Position numbers and translations under genes: made by a program. From positions 248,001-312,000 of the forward strand of contig NZ_BEWM01000003.1 of assembly GCF_002723935.1 (NCBI RefSeq): 64,000 nucleotides of DNA. The letters are read 5' to 3'. This stretch comes from Gluconobacter cerinus (GTDB lineage: Bacteria; Pseudomonadota; Alphaproteobacteria; Acetobacterales; Acetobacteraceae). Of the stretch, positions 16,980 through 26,117 are shown one piece after another (positions within the stretch are counted from its first letter, which is position 1; every line of letters begins with the position of its first letter). Below the pieces are notes generated by a model, which was not told the DNA's origin, made no database searches, and saw only the letters and a list, made by a program, of their open reading frames with translations.

Positions 16980-17585
16980 TTATGTGTCAGCGGCGGCAAG
17001 CCACTGTCTGACCTGGCTTTCCGGGTCTTCGGCACGAATGAAATCGCTTACGGCGGCAACGCTGTCTGCCCCTGCCTTCAGACAGGACGGCAGCCGATCG
17101 AGCGTGATGCCACCAATGGCCACCAGAGGAACATCGCCGCTGAGTTCACGCCACTCGGTCAGGCGCTCAACACCTTGCGGCCCAAACGCCATCTTCTTCA
17201 GTTTCGTTTCCCAGATCGGACCGAGTGCAACGTAATCGGGCTTGCAGGCCAGCGCACGCTGCAGTTCTTCATGGCTATGGGTCGAGATGCCGAGGCGAAT
17301 GCCCGTCTGGCGGATGGCCTCAAGGTCTGCGGTCTCAAGATCTTCCTGCCCCAGATGCAGCCACTCATAGCCCAGTTCGATTGCCAGTTCCCAATAATCG
17401 TTCAGCACGAGGGCGACATTATGGCGGGCGGCCAGTTCCTGGGCAGTTTCAGCCTGCGCCCGGATTTCTTCAGACGGCATGTCCTTGAGGCGCAGCTGAA
17501 TGAAACGCGCCCCTGCTCCGCCGAGGCGTTCGACCCAACGAGGATGATCAACGACAGGATAGATTTTCGAAGGCAGACGGGACAT
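16980..17585 (-). CDS. thiE: Thiamine phosphate synthase
   Basis: 201 residues, TIM barrel. It joins hydroxymethylpyrimidine diphosphate and thiazole phosphate to thiamine phosphate. The pyrophosphate/metal-binding sequence is visible as FIQLRLKD, LVLND and HLGQEDL, and the C-terminal phosphate loop as AIGGI and GADSVAAVS. The usual G-P-I-F-x-T-x-T-K segment is GPIWETKLKKMAFGP here, as in an alphaproteobacterial branch. The start codon directly follows the thiG stop, showing co-translation within thiOSGE. Confidence 0.85.
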   Translation of the reverse strand: MSRLPSKIYPVVDHPRWVERLGGAGARFIQLRLKDMPSEEIRAQAETAQELAARHNVALVLNDYWELAIELGYEWLHLGQEDLETADLEAIRQTGIRLGISTHSHEELQRALACKPDYVALGPIWETKLKKMAFGPQGVERLTEWRELSGDVPLVAIGGITLDRLPSCLKAGADSVAAVSDFIRAEDPESQVRQWLAAADT

Positions 17586-18371
17586 TTACAGCATTTCTCC
17601 ACCGAGGCTGCGGGCCAGACCGAGGGTCGGGGTCGAGGGCACCGCCATATCGCGTTCTTCCATAGGGTCTGCAGCAAATCCGGCAAGCCCGGCTTCACAC
17701 GCCAGGCGAAAGGCGGTGGCCATCTGGGCCGAGTTTCCCGCTTTGGCGACGGCCGTGTTGATCAGAACGGCATCGTATCCGAGCTCAAAGGCTGCCGTGG
17801 CATGAGAGGGCTTTCCAATGCCGGCATCCACGACCATGGGGATGTCCGGGAAATGGCTGCGCAATGCGCGGAGGCCGAAGAGATTGTTCAGCCCCCTGCC
17901 CGAACCAATTGGTGCGCCCCATGGCATCAGCACCTCAGCACCCGCACGGAGCAACCGTTCAGCCACAACCAGATCTTCCGTTGTGTAGGGGAAGACCTTG
18001 AAGCCATCTTCCGTCAGGATGCGTGTGGCCTCGACCAGACCAAAGACATCTGGCTGAAGCAGGTCTCCCTGGCCGATCACTTCCAGCTTGATCCAGTCCG
18101 TTCCAAAAACATCCCGGGCCATCTGTGCTGTGGTGACAGCTTCCCGAACCCCATGACAACCTGCCGTGTTAGGGAGAATGGGGACGTTCAGGCTCTGGAT
18201 CAAAGACCAGAATGCCTGTCCTGCCTGAGCGCCCGCAGCTTCGCGACGCAAAGACACGGTGACAACACCTGCCTGAGCGGCCTTTACTGCGTCTGCGAGA
18301 ATGGCGGGGCTGTCATATTGGGCTGTGCCCAGCATCAGCCTTGAAGAGAGTTCAGTGCCGTAGAACTGCAT
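17586..18371 (-). CDS. thiG: Thiazole synthase
   Basis: 261 residues from the ATG at 18371, one base after the thiS stop codon. It forms the thiazole ring of thiamine from deoxyxylulose phosphate, the ThiS thiocarboxylate sulfur and dehydroglycine. The Schiff-base lysine is in DWIKLEV, the phosphate site in [13 protein letters not shown] and [13 protein letters not shown] start 14 codons upstream would read through thiS and is not preferred. Confidence 0.93.
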   Translation of the reverse strand: MQFYGTELSSRLMLGTAQYDSPAILADAVKAAQAGVVTVSLRREAAGAQAGQAFWSLIQSLNVPILPNTAGCHGVREAVTTAQMARDVFGTDWIKLEVIGQGDLLQPDVFGLVEATRILTEDGFKVFPYTTEDLVVAERLLRAGAEVLMPWGAPIGSGRGLNNLFGLRALRSHFPDIPMVVDAGIGKPSHATAAFELGYDAVLINTAVAKAGNSAQMATAFRLACEAGLAGFAADPMEERDMAVPSTPTLGLARSLGGEML

Positions 18372-18372
18372 G

Positions 18373-18570
18373 TCAGCCTCCCTGCATGGGAGCAAGAATT
18401 TCGAGGACGGCACCCTCTTCTACCGTTTGTGCACTCCGCTGGGTGGCTGGAATGAAAAAACCGTTCAGGGCCGTCGCCACGCGCGCCTTGCCGTAACCCA
18501 GTTCATCAAGGACCGCGCCAAGTGTTCGCGCGTGAACTTCATGGAGTTCGTCATTCACGGTGATCTGCAT
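18373..18570 (-). CDS. thiS: Sulfur carrier protein ThiS
   Basis: 65 residues with a ubiquitin-like fold and the required C-terminal Gly-Gly (APMQGG), which ThiF adenylates and a sulfurtransferase converts to a thiocarboxylate. No thiF is in the window. The gene sits between thiO and thiG as in many alphaproteobacteria. Confidence 0.92.
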   Translation of the reverse strand: MQITVNDELHEVHARTLGAVLDELGYGKARVATALNGFFIPATQRSAQTVEEGAVLEILAPMQGG

Positions 18571-18611
18571 GATGTCTCTCCCATCCAGGGGTATAAGAGG
18601 AAGAAAGGGTC

Positions 18612-19580
18612 TCAGGCCCGATCTGTTCCGAAAATGATGTCACAGACTTCTTGTGCACGCGCTGGCGATAGCAGGAAACCGTGACGATACATGCCATTGA
18701 GGGAGATGCTCTTCCCGTTCTGCTTCACCCTCGGAACATTGTCAGGATAGGCTGGTCTGAGGCCAGCATTAGCCTCCAGAAGCTCGGCTTCCGCGAAAGC
18801 AGGATGCAGCGTATAGGCCGCATTGAGCAGTTCGGTCATGGCACGCACCGTAATGCCGCGCGTATCATCACTCTCGACCATAGTGGCCCCGACCATGAAA
18901 ACGCTGTCTGCCCTCGGGACAATATAGACCGGAATGCGCGGATGCAGCATGCGAACAGGTCGGTGAAGGCTGATTTCCGGGCAGCGCAGCAGAATCATCT
19001 CCCCGCGCATGCCTCGAAGGTCATTTTGCATGGTCCGGGCTGCTACGCCCGTACAGTCAACAACCCAATCGAATTCATCATCGTTAATCGCCTGAACAGT
19101 CAGGACCTGGCCACCTTGTTGCTTGAGGCGTTGAGCCAGAGCCAGCAGGGCCTTGCGAGGATCGACATGACCTTCTTCCGCAAAGAAGAGCGCCTTATCG
19201 AAACGGCCTGCAAGATCTGGCTCCAGCGCATCAATCTGGGGAGCGTTGAGGATTTCGAAGTGACTGGTGCGGCGTCCAAAGCGGTTTAACTCTGGCGTAT
19301 CGCGAGGTGGCGCGACGACGAGGCTGCCTGCCCGCACAACGTCTGGAACGTGGGATTCCCACCAATTAAGCGACGTCAAACTGTCCTGAGTGACCTCGTC
19401 TGGTGCTGATTCTGCTTCACACCAGGGCGCCAGCATGCCGCCTGCAAACCACGAGGCACCAGCGCCAACCCGGCCGCCAATGTCATGAACTGTGACGTGC
19501 GCGCCGTGTTCCGCCAGTGCCACAGCGGTGACCATTCCGGCTACGCCAGCCCCTCGAACCAGAATGCGAGGTCCAGTCAT
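18612..19580 (-). CDS. thiO: FAD-dependent glycine oxidase
   Basis: 322 residues. The N-terminal dinucleotide-binding sequence RGAGVAGMVTAVALAEHG is followed by a DAO-type fold with GGRVGAGASWFAGGMLAPW and a C-terminal NAGLRPAYPDNVP and HGFLLSPA. ThiO oxidises glycine to the imine used by ThiG. The Shine-Dalgarno GAGGAGG lies 7 bases upstream of the ATG. Only 52 bp separate it from the preceding membrane-protein gene, too little for a TPP riboswitch, and no riboswitch core is seen. Confidence 0.88.
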   Translation of the reverse strand: MTGPRILVRGAGVAGMVTAVALAEHGAHVTVHDIGGRVGAGASWFAGGMLAPWCEAESAPDEVTQDSLTSLNWWESHVPDVVRAGSLVVAPPRDTPELNRFGRRTSHFEILNAPQIDALEPDLAGRFDKALFFAEEGHVDPRKALLALAQRLKQQGGQVLTVQAINDDEFDWVVDCTGVAARTMQNDLRGMRGEMILLRCPEISLHRPVRMLHPRIPVYIVPRADSVFMVGATMVESDDTRGITVRAMTELLNAAYTLHPAFAEAELLEANAGLRPAYPDNVPRVKQNGKSISLNGMYRHGFLLSPARAQEVCDIIFGTDRA

Positions 19581-19632
19581 CCATGTCCTCCTCGTAAAAG
19601 CGGGACGTGTTTAACATGGCTTGACTGTTTGG

Positions 19633-21213
19633 TCAGGAGGCGCGCACGGGGAGATGATCGGCAGGGTACAGAAAGATCGTATAGCGCCCTTCCGTCAGAC
19701 GTTTGGCCGGAGTGCCAAATGTTCGCAGGGCCTCGGCTTCCCCGAAGGTTTCTTCCGGGTGTGGGATCAGGACGAAAAAGGCTTTTCCATCAAAGCTATG
19801 CCAATCCATTTTCTTGCGAATGTGCACGAACGGCGCAACCGTGCCGTCTCCCTGCTTCATCCCGGGGTAAATATGCATTTTTCCGAGAGAGGCCACTTCC
19901 AGGTTGCCGGAACTCCACCAGGAACCAACACCATCCGGTGGGAGATTGCGCTCAAGTCGGCTGAGAAGCTGGTTATCATCGGAACTTAGAAGGCCAGTCG
20001 AATGCGCTGGGAGGTTCCGGTAATCCGTAATGAGGGTGACGACCAGGATCATGGCTGCCAGACTCACGGCTACGCCTTTCTTTGGCCAGACAAGCGCTGT
20101 GAGGCAGGCCAGATCAATCCAAAGCGGAAAAAGATAGCGCGCGACAGCAATGGGGCTGCCATCCAGAGCGATGCGGTTGCTGAGAGCGAGTGCCACGAAA
20201 TTCAGGGCGGCGGACAGAAGCAGCATCATGGGGAATGCGGCAATCTGGCCCCTGCTCTGCCATCCTGATCGGGCAATCTTGAAAGCCGCAGTAAGAGCGA
20301 GGGCGACGAGAAAAAGCCGGAGGCATTCCGGTATTGTGGATGCTACGGCCTGCCCGAAGGGTTCTGCTCCGTAGAGAAGAAGAATGGAGCGAACGGATGT
20401 CCCGAAGTTGCTGCCCAGTTGTTCCCATGGTGCGAAGCGGGTTTCCAACGGCTCCGTGGCAAAGCCGCCGGTCACGGCATTGATGTGCAGAATGGCTTTG
20501 GCCAGCACGGTTGCTGCCAAGGATGCGAGGACCAAAAGCCCACGTTGGCGAAGAGCAAAGTCCTGAGCCAGAAAAGCGTAGGCGATGATCGCCCCCGCTC
20601 CTGTCACTGCGAGTAACGGGTCTCCAATCACCCCGAGGCACAGTAGCACTGCGAAGGCCGCCAGTGACCGGTAGAAGCCCGATGAGAGAAACCGGTCAGC
20701 CCAGTGAAGTGCCCAAAGACCGTAAATCAGCGCGCCCATATGGATGGCAGAGAGCGTGATGAAATACGCCATCGGAGAGCGCATCAGGGGAAAGGCAAGC
20801 ACTGGCAAAAGCAGGGTCGCTGCCCCGAGGCGTTCCTCAATGCCTCGTAAGCGCAGAAAAACCACCGAGAAAGCTGACGCGACAACGCCGACCCATAGGA
20901 TTGCGGGTTGCACCATCAGGAGAAATGGGCTGCCTGCCGGTCTGCCTAACAGGTGCCATAGTCCACTCAGGAGGGCGCTGAGCGGGATATCGGACGTCCA
21001 GAAATCCGGCGGGGTCAGAACCCAGTCATGCAGGCGCCAGTTTCCATGCAGTACATCCAGCCCGGCAAGGAAATAGGACGCCTGATCCGATGTCTTGGGC
21101 CACAGCGAACAGACGTAAACCGCTAGAACGAGATAAAGCGTTAGCCCTATGATCGAGGCAATAAAATAGCCGTTTCTAAAAGAAAAACTTCCAAGAAATA
21201 TTTTTGATATCAT
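19633..21213 (-). CDS. Large polytopic membrane protein, GT-C-like, function unknown
   Basis: 526 residues. I count roughly ten to twelve hydrophobic segments between residue 15 and 400, followed by a soluble C-terminal part of about 125 residues with alternating Trp/Gly-rich and basic stretches. The pattern (a first helix, then an acidic-rich periplasmic loop SDQASYF, many helices, soluble tail) resembles GT-C glycosyltransferases of the ArnT/Dpm type, but no firm catalytic motif is identified. Its ATG overlaps the stop of the YdiJ-type gene by 4 bp (ATGA), which implies translational coupling with a soluble dehydrogenase, an odd pairing. Confidence 0.6.
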   Translation of the reverse strand: MISKIFLGSFSFRNGYFIASIIGLTLYLVLAVYVCSLWPKTSDQASYFLAGLDVLHGNWRLHDWVLTPPDFWTSDIPLSALLSGLWHLLGRPAGSPFLLMVQPAILWVGVVASAFSVVFLRLRGIEERLGAATLLLPVLAFPLMRSPMAYFITLSAIHMGALIYGLWALHWADRFLSSGFYRSLAAFAVLLCLGVIGDPLLAVTGAGAIIAYAFLAQDFALRQRGLLVLASLAATVLAKAILHINAVTGGFATEPLETRFAPWEQLGSNFGTSVRSILLLYGAEPFGQAVASTIPECLRLFLVALALTAAFKIARSGWQSRGQIAAFPMMLLLSAALNFVALALSNRIALDGSPIAVARYLFPLWIDLACLTALVWPKKGVAVSLAAMILVVTLITDYRNLPAHSTGLLSSDDNQLLSRLERNLPPDGVGSWWSSGNLEVASLGKMHIYPGMKQGDGTVAPFVHIRKKMDWHSFDGKAFFVLIPHPEETFGEAEALRTFGTPAKRLTEGRYTIFLYPADHLPVRAS

Positions 21214-24197
21214 TGAGTTGAGACGGCTTTCTCAATTTTTATCTGAAGGTGAGATACGAGTATTTCGACTGGATGAGCAGGCCGCCGTCCGGCAAGACGC
21301 TTCGTCTGGCAACGACAGGAGAAGCCCGTTGCCAGAATATTGCCTTCCGCCTTGCTGGCCCAGTTCTGGGCAAAAATGCTGGCGGACAGATCGGCGTGTT
21401 CCTTCTCATGGCCGAACAGGCCAGCCATCCCGCAGCAACCAGCTTTGCCCGCATCTGCCTGAACGCCCAGATGTCGCAGAATGGCCTTCCAGTCCTCGGC
21501 ACTTCCCGGGCGTACAGCCTGCTCTGTGCAATGTGAGATGATGGTCAATGCTGCTGTGTCAGGTTTTACCGCATTTGAAGGTATGATGCCCTTGGTGATC
21601 TGGCGTTTCAGAAAGGCTTCCAGTGAAAGCACGGTTGGGATGGCTTCCGACCCTGCGACATCCCGATATTCCTGCTCAAACATCAGACCTGTAGCGGCAT
21701 CCAGAGAAATAACGGGTACGCCGTGACGAGCGATATTCTTGAGCTGCTTCAGGGTCTTGCGAGCAGTGGCTGAGAAGCCTTTACGAAATCCTCGTACATG
21801 CCGGGCCTTGCCATTATCCCACACGGACGTGACGCGCGGGTCCATCCCAAGAGATTTGAGAAGCGTATATGCGCTTTCGATGACACCGCCATCAAAGCTT
21901 CCCGTAAATGAGTCCTGAATCAGAACAACCGACCGGTCATTGTTTCCTGCTTGTTCAAGCCATTCTGTGCTGACCTGCGTGATTTTGGGCAGTCTCGCGG
22001 GGCTGATCTTCGGAAGATCGACAAGCCCCAGCTTCTTGAGAAATACAGTCGAGATCGGGTTCTGCATCAGAATATTGGCGAGCGTCGGCATCTGTCGGCC
22101 TACCTTCAGGAGAGGCTCGAGCCAATACACGAGATAGTCCCTCACCGGGCGGCGATGCTTGAGGAAATAGAGGTCCAGAAACTTCGACCGCATGGATGGA
22201 ATGTCCACCCGGATCGGACATTGCGTCGCACAGGCTTTACAGGACAGGCATGTGTCCAGACTGGCTTTGAGCTCGGCTGTTAGCTCGGGAAGCGCACTTT
22301 TGTCAGCGGCAGTATCTGGGAGCGAATTCAGTCGCGCCCAGCTTCGCAGCAAGGTCGCTCGGCCCTTAGGTGACTGAAGCCTGTCCTTGGTAGCCTTGTA
22401 GGACGGACACATGGCCATGTCAGGTTCGCGATTATAGCAGGCCCCATTTCCATTGCAGCTCACAGAGAGGCTGAAGTCATCTCGCAGATCTGAGGAAATC
22501 TGCTCGTCAAACTGACCTTTGAACGGGATGCCATCTATCCGGTCTACTGGATATTTGACGCCGACCGGCGCAAGCTTCCCACGATTAAAAATATCTTTGG
22601 GATCAAAGACTTCTTTAATGCGGCAGAGCTCTGCGAAGAGTGTCTCCCCAAAGAAAAGAGGCGAAAATTCTCCACGGTAACCACGCCCATGCTCCCCCCA
22701 CAACAACCCACCATGGCGTTTGGTCAGGTTGGCCACGGCGTCAGAGATCGGGCGGATCAGGGCTCGATCATGTTCGGACAGCATATCCAGAAAAGGACGG
22801 ACATGCAGACAGCCAACATCGGCATGCCCGAACATGCCGTAAGACAATCCGTATCCGTCGAGAATGCCCCGGAACTCAGATACATAATCAGCTAGGGCTT
22901 CCGGTGGAACGGCTGTGTCTTCGACAAAAGCCACGCCCTGTTTGTGGCCATCCGGACGACCGAGAAGCCCCACGGATTTTTCACGCAGGGTCCAGAGCTG
23001 ATTAATGATCGACTGATCAGAAACAGGTTTGTAATCAATGACTTCGTAAGGAGAGCTTTCAAGGAGAGTAACGGCTTCCTGCATTTGTTGATGGAGATGG
23101 TCTTCGTCATCTCCAACGAACTCAACAAAACTCATCCCTCGCACCGGTTGCTCTGAACGGGCACCAAGAACGCTTTCCAGGGATTGCCAGACAATATCCT
23201 GTGACGCTTTCTCCAGCACACGGTCATCCAGCACTTCCACTGCTGAAGGATTGGCTGGAAGAATGGTCTGGACGTCTCGGAGGGTGCTGTCGAAACTGGC
23301 GTAGCGCACGACGAGAAGCTGACGATATTTCGGAAGCTTCCGAACACGCAGCACAACACGCTTCGTTAGGGCCAGCGTTCCCTCTGAACCCGCCAGCAGG
23401 CGAGCCAGACTGAACTGGCCGTTCTCAAGAAGAACGTTTTCGAGGTTATACCCGGTCAGTCCCCGGTTCATGTCTGGAAAGACCCGACGGATCTCGCCCG
23501 CCTGCTCCGTCACTACACGGTACACTTCGCGATAGACCCGTGCGGAGAGATCGCTACCAGTCTTCTTGTGCTCAAGAGCGTCGCTGGTCAGTTTTTCAAC
23601 ATGGAGATTACTGCCATCCGATAGCACCACATCCATGGTTTCAATGTAGTCAGATGTGCGGCCGTAAATGCGAGAGCCCTTGCCGGAAGCATCGGTCGCA
23701 ATCATTCCGCCGATCGTGGCGCGGGTCGCAGTTGAAACTGTAGGCGGGAAAAAATAACCGTGGGGCTTAAGAAAGGCATTCAGTCTGGCCAGAACAACGC
23801 CGGGTTCGACGGTTACGTGCCCAGTGTCAGGGTCAAAATCCAGAATGCGATCCAGATATCGGGCCACATCAACGACAATCCCTGCAGTCAGGGATTGACC
23901 GTTGGTTCCTGTGCCGCCTCCACGCATGGCGAGTGTGAGAGAGCCGTCTTCTGCCGCACGCACGGCACGGTTCAGGTCTTCGGCTGTTCGGGGGTAGATG
24001 ACGGCCAATGGAAGACGTTGGTAAATGCTGTTGTCTGTCGCCCCGACTAATCTGGCAGAGACCTGAGGCGTGACATCCCCCTCAAAGCCTTCGGCAGCCA
24101 GTCTGGCGAGGAAAACATCGCGGATGTGCAATTCAGATGCGGCAAGATAGAGGCCGGAGCGTCCGGCCACACCTGTCAGATCTGCATCGCCACCCAT
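21210..24197 (-). CDS. ydiJ: YdiJ-type FAD/Fe-S dehydrogenase (probable D-2-hydroxyglutarate dehydrogenase)
   Basis: 995 residues, close to the length of E. coli YdiJ. Order of domains: FAD_binding_4 (about 60-260, with MRGGGTGTNGQS and TIGGMIATDASG), FAD-oxidase C domain (about 270-550), a Fe-S region with Cys clusters near residue 580-600 (SCNGNGACYN...MCPSYK) and near 650 (CLSCKACATQCP), then a C-terminal CCG-type domain (GCCGMAGLFGHEKEH, about 920). It would oxidise a D-2-hydroxy acid and pass electrons via Fe-S clusters to quinone or another carrier. A Shine-Dalgarno GGGGAG precedes the ATG. E. coli YdiJ is reported as a D-2-hydroxyglutarate dehydrogenase; substrate here is inferred. Confidence 0.85.
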   Translation of the reverse strand: MGGDADLTGVAGRSGLYLAASELHIRDVFLARLAAEGFEGDVTPQVSARLVGATDNSIYQRLPLAVIYPRTAEDLNRAVRAAEDGSLTLAMRGGGTGTNGQSLTAGIVVDVARYLDRILDFDPDTGHVTVEPGVVLARLNAFLKPHGYFFPPTVSTATRATIGGMIATDASGKGSRIYGRTSDYIETMDVVLSDGSNLHVEKLTSDALEHKKTGSDLSARVYREVYRVVTEQAGEIRRVFPDMNRGLTGYNLENVLLENGQFSLARLLAGSEGTLALTKRVVLRVRKLPKYRQLLVVRYASFDSTLRDVQTILPANPSAVEVLDDRVLEKASQDIVWQSLESVLGARSEQPVRGMSFVEFVGDDEDHLHQQMQEAVTLLESSPYEVIDYKPVSDQSIINQLWTLREKSVGLLGRPDGHKQGVAFVEDTAVPPEALADYVSEFRGILDGYGLSYGMFGHADVGCLHVRPFLDMLSEHDRALIRPISDAVANLTKRHGGLLWGEHGRGYRGEFSPLFFGETLFAELCRIKEVFDPKDIFNRGKLAPVGVKYPVDRIDGIPFKGQFDEQISSDLRDDFSLSVSCNGNGACYNREPDMAMCPSYKATKDRLQSPKGRATLLRSWARLNSLPDTAADKSALPELTAELKASLDTCLSCKACATQCPIRVDIPSMRSKFLDLYFLKHRRPVRDYLVYWLEPLLKVGRQMPTLANILMQNPISTVFLKKLGLVDLPKISPARLPKITQVSTEWLEQAGNNDRSVVLIQDSFTGSFDGGVIESAYTLLKSLGMDPRVTSVWDNGKARHVRGFRKGFSATARKTLKQLKNIARHGVPVISLDAATGLMFEQEYRDVAGSEAIPTVLSLEAFLKRQITKGIIPSNAVKPDTAALTIISHCTEQAVRPGSAEDWKAILRHLGVQADAGKAGCCGMAGLFGHEKEHADLSASIFAQNWASKAEGNILATGFSCRCQTKRLAGRRPAHPVEILVSHLQIKIEKAVSTQ

Positions 24198-24290
24198 GTT
24201 CGTTTCTCCCCGGTCGTATAGCGTGTTGGAAGACTATCCTCGACGAAATGAAGCGTCTTGGAAAGTCCTCCTCACGGAAAGAAAATGTCC

Positions 24291-26117
24291 TTATTCCACC
24301 GTGACAGATTTCGCCAGATTGCGAGGCTGGTCTACGTCCGTACCCTTCAGAAGAGCGACTTCATACGCCAGAATCTGGACTGGGATAGCATAGAGGATGG
24401 GGGCAACGAACGCATCGACGTCCGGCAGGATGACAACATGCTCCGCAACACCTTCCAGACGCTTGGCGCCGGCGGCATCTGTAAAGGCCAGAATACGGCC
24501 GCCGCGAGCCTTGGCTTCCTGAAGATTGGAAAGCGTCTTGTCGAACAGGATGGTTGATGGAGCGATCGCGACAACCGGAACGGTTCTATCGATCAGGCTG
24601 ATCGGACCATGCTTCAGTTCACCGGCCGCATAAGCTTCCGCATGGATATAACTGATTTCTTTAAGTTTTAGAGCGCCTTCGAACGCGATCGGTGTGCAGA
24701 TACCACGACCCAGATACAGAACATCGCGAGCTTCCGCGACAATGCGCGCCATTTCCTGAATGGCCTCAACGCGTGTGAACACTTCGGCGGCCCGAGACGG
24801 CAAATCAAGTAGGCTTGCTGTCAGGGTTTCTTCCCGTGTCTTGTCGATCGTTCCGCGGGCTCGTGCAAAATCAATAGAAAGAGCTGCAAGAACAGAAAGT
24901 TGCGCCGTAAAAGCCTTGGTTGAGGCTACAGAAATTTCCGGACCAGCAACCATGCCCAGGACGAGATCGCTTTCGCGGCCCATCGTCGAATGCTCGACAT
25001 TTAGAACCGACACAATGCTCTGTCCTGCCTTCTTGAGGCTGCGCAGGACACCAAGCGTATCTGCCGTTTCGCCAGACTGGGAAATCAGCAGTGCCACGCC
25101 CTTGTCTGGTTGCGGTGCATCGCGATAGCGCATTTCAGACGCCACATCGATTTCCACCGGAACGCGAGCGAGGGATTCAAGCCAGTAGCGCCCGACCATG
25201 CCCGCATAGAAAGCAGACCCACAGGCTGTAATCGTGACGCGGGGCACCTGTGCCGGATCGAAAGGCATTTTCGGCAGGGCAATTGTTTTGGACGCTGGAT
25301 CCGTAATGCGCTGAAGCGTCTGGCCGATGGCGACCGGATGTTCGTGCAGTTCCTTCTCCATGTAATGGCGATAGCCATCCTTGCCGACCTGCCCCGCCAT
25401 GAACGCAATGTTCTGGATTGGACGGCTGACTTCCTGACCGTCCCCGTTGAAGATGATGACATTTCCGGGCGTCAGTTCGCACCAGTCTCCATCATCCAGA
25501 TAGGTGATGCGGCTTGCCAGAGGTGCCAGGGCGAGGCTGTCGGAGCCAAGGAACATCTCGCCGTCGCCGTAACCTACAGCGAGAGGCGCACCGTGCCGTG
25601 CGCCGATGAGCAGACCATCATGACCCTGAAAAATGATAGCAATGGCATAAGCGCCTTCAAGACGCTTGATGGCCGCGAAAGCGGCATCACGCGGTGCTTT
25701 GCCCTGATCAAGGTAGAAATCGACGAGATGGGCGACTGTTTCTGAATCCGTGTCGGACAGGAAAATCCGGCCTTCACTTTCAAGCTCGGCCTTCAATGTC
25801 GCAAAGTTTTCGATGATGCCGTTATGCACGATGGCAACCCGGCCTGCCGCATGGGGATGGGCATTGGCTTCTGTCGGTGCGCCGTGTGTGGCCCAACGCG
25901 TATGGCCGATGCCTGTGGTGCCGGTTAGCGGATCAGCCTTCAGAACAGCTTCAAGATTATCAAGTTTGCCAGCAGCGCGTCGGCGATCAATCGTGCCGTC
26001 GGCTGTAAGCGTGGCGATGCCTGCAGAGTCATATCCGCGGTATTCAAGCCTGCGGAGAGCTTCAAAGACGATCGGGGTGGCTGGACGATGGCCTACAACG
26101 CCACAAATTCCACACAT
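24291..26117 (-). CDS. glmS: Glutamine--fructose-6-phosphate aminotransferase (isomerizing)
   Basis: 608 residues. The N-terminal nucleophile Cys2 begins MCGICGVVGHRP, with HTRWATHG and HNGIIENF of the glutaminase domain. Two SIS domains follow (about 285-425 and 455-600), with SQSGETADT and STKAFTAQ binding the sugar phosphate. It makes glucosamine-6-phosphate, the first step to UDP-GlcNAc. Its start overlaps the glmU stop by one base (TGATG), so the two enzymes of the same pathway are co-translated. No glmS ribozyme is expected or seen. Confidence 0.95.
   Translation of the reverse strand: MCGICGVVGHRPATPIVFEALRRLEYRGYDSAGIATLTADGTIDRRRAAGKLDNLEAVLKADPLTGTTGIGHTRWATHGAPTEANAHPHAAGRVAIVHNGIIENFATLKAELESEGRIFLSDTDSETVAHLVDFYLDQGKAPRDAAFAAIKRLEGAYAIAIIFQGHDGLLIGARHGAPLAVGYGDGEMFLGSDSLALAPLASRITYLDDGDWCELTPGNVIIFNGDGQEVSRPIQNIAFMAGQVGKDGYRHYMEKELHEHPVAIGQTLQRITDPASKTIALPKMPFDPAQVPRVTITACGSAFYAGMVGRYWLESLARVPVEIDVASEMRYRDAPQPDKGVALLISQSGETADTLGVLRSLKKAGQSIVSVLNVEHSTMGRESDLVLGMVAGPEISVASTKAFTAQLSVLAALSIDFARARGTIDKTREETLTASLLDLPSRAAEVFTRVEAIQEMARIVAEARDVLYLGRGICTPIAFEGALKLKEISYIHAEAYAAGELKHGPISLIDRTVPVVAIAPSTILFDKTLSNLQEAKARGGRILAFTDAAGAKRLEGVAEHVVILPDVDAFVAPILYAIPVQILAYEVALLKGTDVDQPRNLAKSVTVE

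Noticed and set aside
16905-18344. Long plus-strand frame across thiE and thiG
   Set aside because: It is the complement of three well-supported thi genes, and it has no family resemblance.
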